Origin: an uncultured Prochlorococcus sp.
Lineage (GTDB): Bacteria > Cyanobacteriota > Cyanobacteriia > PCC-6307 > Cyanobiaceae
DNA: 55,546 nt
Reading direction: 5' to 3'
NCBI GenBank assembly: GCA_902621675.1
Contig: CACNMX010000007.1
Location: forward strand, 1 to 55,546
A program made the translations under genes and the position numbers. Positions 53,291 to 55,546 of this stretch are shown here, in pieces (positions within the stretch are counted from its first letter, which is position 1; every line of letters begins with the position of its first letter). The notes under the pieces were generated by a model that made no database searches, had not been told where the DNA came from, and worked only from the letters and a program-made list of their open reading frames with translations.

Positions 53291-55324
53291 TTAGAATAAA
53301 TTATTTTTTGCCCCAAATACTTCTTCTGAAATGATTAGTAAAGAGCTTCTACTCTTTATTGAAACAGATTTTTCATTAATAGTTAAGGGTTCAAAAATCT
53401 CAGACATGCTAGTGTCGATAACTTTTAACCAATTATATTTACATTTCGGCAAGGGGAAATCGATACTTTTTGAATATGCATTTAAACCTATCCAAACCAG
53501 CGGACTAGTATTGTCTTTGTTAATGCTAAACGCAACTGTGTGAGACCAACTACTCCAATCGGGGCTATCTAGCTTTGTTCCATGCCAATGATATGTTGGA
53601 ATATTTTCATTAGTTTGATTATTAGAGAAGAATGATGGATTAAAAATTTTTATTAGTTTTTTTCGGATTTTTATAACGTATTTAAAATAATCTAATAATT
53701 CCAAATCTTGTTGACCATGTTCCCAATTCATCCAGCCCAATAAATTATTTTGGCACCAAGAATTGTTGTTCCCGCCTTGTGATCTACCTATTTCATCACC
53801 CATAAGTATCATTGGAACACCTTTAGAGATAAGTAAACTAAGAACAAGATTTTTTTGTTGTCTTTTTCTTAAATCATTGATTAATAAGTTCGGAGTTGGT
53901 CCCTCAGTACCATGATTCCAAGAATTGTTATGGTTATCTCCATCTCTATTTTGTTCTCTATTGGCAAAATTATGTTTTCTATTGAAAGTTACTAAGTCTT
54001 TTAAAGTGAATCCATCATGTGAAGTAATAAAATTTATCGACTTTGGAAAAATATTATCTTCTTTATAAATAGATGGAGAACCTTTTATTTTATCGCTCAT
54101 ATTCCAAGCTGTATCTTTATCCCCCTTCCAAAATCTCCTCAAGTCATCTCTAAAATGACCATTCCAAGTGAAAGTATTCTTAGATGGAAAATCACCTAAT
54201 TTATATAAACCGCCACAATCCCATGGCTCACTTATGAACTTGATATCGATAAGTTCTGGTTCACATTCTATATCTTCAAAAATTGGAGGATTATCAAGCG
54301 GTGAAAGATTTTCTCCTCTTGATAGGGCAATTCCTAAATCAAATCTAAAACCATCAACTCCTAATTCACTCGCCCAACATTTTAAAGATTCAATTATTAG
54401 TTTTCTAACTAATCCTCTGTTTGCTGCAATAGTATTACCACATCCGGAGACGTCCTGATAATTTTTATCTTTTCCAATAAAGTAATAAAGATTTTCATCT
54501 ATACCTTTCCAAGATATTGCTGGCCCTTTTGAATCACCTTCGCAAGTGTGATTGTATACAACATCTAAGATGACTTCAATGTCTGCTTTATGACATTCCT
54601 CTACAAATCTTCTAAATTCCTCTCTATTCTTTTCAGGGGATTCATTCGAAAGATATTCAAAATGCGGAGTAAACCAATTAATTGGACTATATCCCCAAAA
54701 ATTTTTTAGACCATTTGGGGCATCAGTAGGATCAAAACAAAAAATTGGAAGTAATTCAATTGTTGTAATACCCAGTTCTTTGAGATAAGGAATTTTTTTT
54801 AAAAATTTCTTAAAACAACTTTCATCTTTATCAGTTGATTCAGTAAAAGCTTTGATATGGAGTTCATAAATAATTGTTTCTTCCCAAGAATGTTTCGGTC
54901 TTGGATAATCCTTAAAATTAAATAATTTTCTATCGCAAACAACACTTTTAAGACAAGAATTAGTATTTTCTTGATTTTTTAAAGCATTTTCTCTTTTATA
55001 ACTTCTCCATCCGGTAATACCCCTTGAACATGGATCGAGTAATACTTTTTTTTCATAGTTATTATTAATCTCATTATTTTTTTGTTTCACTCTAAAAGCA
55101 TAAATACAACCTTCATCTAGATTTTTTATTTCTGCATGCCAGTATGGACCTGTATTATGAGTCTGATCTAATTTGAATGTGCTTTTTGGGGAAATAGAGT
55201 CCTCTTTCTCAAACAATAAGATTTCTACATATTCTGCATTTGTAGCTACTAAGGAAAAATTAATACCTTGTGAAGTTAGAGAACTCCCTAAAGGAAATGG
55301 TTTACCTTTATTGAGATGAATCAC
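53291..55324 (-). CDS. glycogen debranching enzyme / isoamylase (GlgX type)
   Basis: 677 residues. CBM48-like N-terminal domain (KGKPFPLGSSLTSQGINFSL), then GH13 domain: VYELHIKAF-like IIYELHIKAFTEST, EVILDVVYNHTCEG, and VDGFRFDLGIAL with nucleophile Asp (D329), then FISEPWDCGG with acid/base Glu (E366). DGFTLKDLV, NNSWCQNN follow. Hydrolyses alpha-1,6 branches in glycogen, complementing cyanobacterial carbon storage. Length fits GlgX/isoamylase. Divergent from nothing in view; upstream 222 bases are gene-free. Confidence 0.92.
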   Translation of the reverse strand: MIHLNKGKPFPLGSSLTSQGINFSLVATNAEYVEILLFEKEDSISPKSTFKLDQTHNTGPYWHAEIKNLDEGCIYAFRVKQKNNEINNNYEKKVLLDPCSRGITGWRSYKRENALKNQENTNSCLKSVVCDRKLFNFKDYPRPKHSWEETIIYELHIKAFTESTDKDESCFKKFLKKIPYLKELGITTIELLPIFCFDPTDAPNGLKNFWGYSPINWFTPHFEYLSNESPEKNREEFRRFVEECHKADIEVILDVVYNHTCEGDSKGPAISWKGIDENLYYFIGKDKNYQDVSGCGNTIAANRGLVRKLIIESLKCWASELGVDGFRFDLGIALSRGENLSPLDNPPIFEDIECEPELIDIKFISEPWDCGGLYKLGDFPSKNTFTWNGHFRDDLRRFWKGDKDTAWNMSDKIKGSPSIYKEDNIFPKSINFITSHDGFTLKDLVTFNRKHNFANREQNRDGDNHNNSWNHGTEGPTPNLLINDLRKRQQKNLVLSLLISKGVPMILMGDEIGRSQGGNNNSWCQNNLLGWMNWEHGQQDLELLDYFKYVIKIRKKLIKIFNPSFFSNNQTNENIPTYHWHGTKLDSPDWSSWSHTVAFSINKDNTSPLVWIGLNAYSKSIDFPLPKCKYNWLKVIDTSMSEIFEPLTINEKSVSIKSRSSLLIISEEVFGAKNNLF

Positions 55325-55546
55325 TTTTTCTTTATCATTGATTAGTTAAATATTGAGATAATTTATTTAAATTACTGATATTTGAATAATAGATGCAAAA
55401 TTTAAAAAAAAAATCAAATTTAAGGCTTCACTAATCAACTTTATTAGATTTTGGAGAGTATCAATTTTCTAATTAATTACAATTTGTTTATCCATCTGCT
55501 CAGTGCATAAAACGATTTATAGAGAAAGTTTAATAATGAGAAAATT
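55325..55546. other. gene-free right end; possible start of next gene at 55536
   Basis: About 222 AT-rich bases after the glycogen-debranching gene's start. A purine-rich run precedes an ATG at 55536 (ATGAGAAAATT), which might open the next plus-strand gene, but only four codons are visible, so no gene can be called. Confidence 0.4.

Noticed and set aside
1-55546. CRISPR arrays, insertion sequences, prophage genes, integrase sites, rRNA
   Set aside because: None seen: no regular spaced repeats, transposases, phage structural genes or rRNA blocks; both tRNAs lack flanking att-like duplications.

Overview
The window is about 30% GC, densely packed and free of mobile DNA. Gene content points to a picocyanobacterium, most likely a high-light Prochlorococcus. 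The supporting signs are kaiB-kaiC with no kaiA beside rplU/rpmA, an nblS-type sensor kinase, plant-type ferredoxin, a photosystem II S4-domain protein, GAF, pentapeptide and DUF1825/DUF3086/DUF3119 proteins of cyanobacterial type, and many tiny AT-rich ORFs. This assignment is inferred from gene content and order, not from a database search.

Layout. (1) 1-9.7 kb: a DUF938 methyltransferase tail, two His-box fatty acid desaturases (649-1869 and 3393-4499), a DUF805 membrane protein, a small cupin, an EamA exporter, and about 17 very small genes of 31-108 codons on both strands. Many of these have one membrane segment or clustered Cys or Asp. (2) 9.8-22.6 kb: an HI0933-type flavoprotein, GAF protein, DUF2214, DUF1643, pirin, murD, a short-chain reductase, a broken NAD-DNA-ligase-like gene, a photolyase-like protein with an unusual domain order, DoxX, an FMN oxidase-like protein, an ICMT-like methyltransferase, tRNA-Val and the PSII S4 protein. 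(3) 23.2-31.9 kb: serA-prmA, ferredoxin, pentapeptide protein, RNase Z, SpoIID-like, truB, a methyltransferase, rpmA-rplU. (4) 32-44.4 kb: kaiBC facing nblS-purD; then purC, omp85, lpxC-fabZ-lpxA-lpxB and msrA, all on the plus strand. (5) 44.4-55.5 kb: pepA, a GIY-YIG-like protein, DUF1825, tyrS-pyrF, plsY, DUF3086, DUF3119, an MlaE-type permease, a GPH-family transporter, tRNA-Gly and a glycogen-debranching enzyme.

How the genes fit together. The 38.3-43.7 kb run is an outer-membrane biogenesis cluster (Omp85 plus early lipid A synthesis), and the MlaE/DUF3119/plsY genes on the opposite strand also concern membrane lipid. kaiBC (timing) ends tail to tail against nblS (high-light and nutrient-stress signalling). 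Desaturases, PSII S4 protein, ferredoxin and a secreted pentapeptide protein serve the photosynthetic membrane. Many neighbours overlap by a few bases, including shared stop codons between convergent genes.

Most notable: the small-protein-rich region with two related 'DQDGG' proteins and a twin CX3C peptide; a ligase-like gene interrupted by a single in-frame TAA; a photolyase-like protein whose FAD domain comes first and whose C-terminal part resembles the usual N-terminal domain; and a rho-independent terminator for one gene encoded inside the opposing coding sequence. No CRISPR array, insertion sequence, prophage or rRNA was seen.
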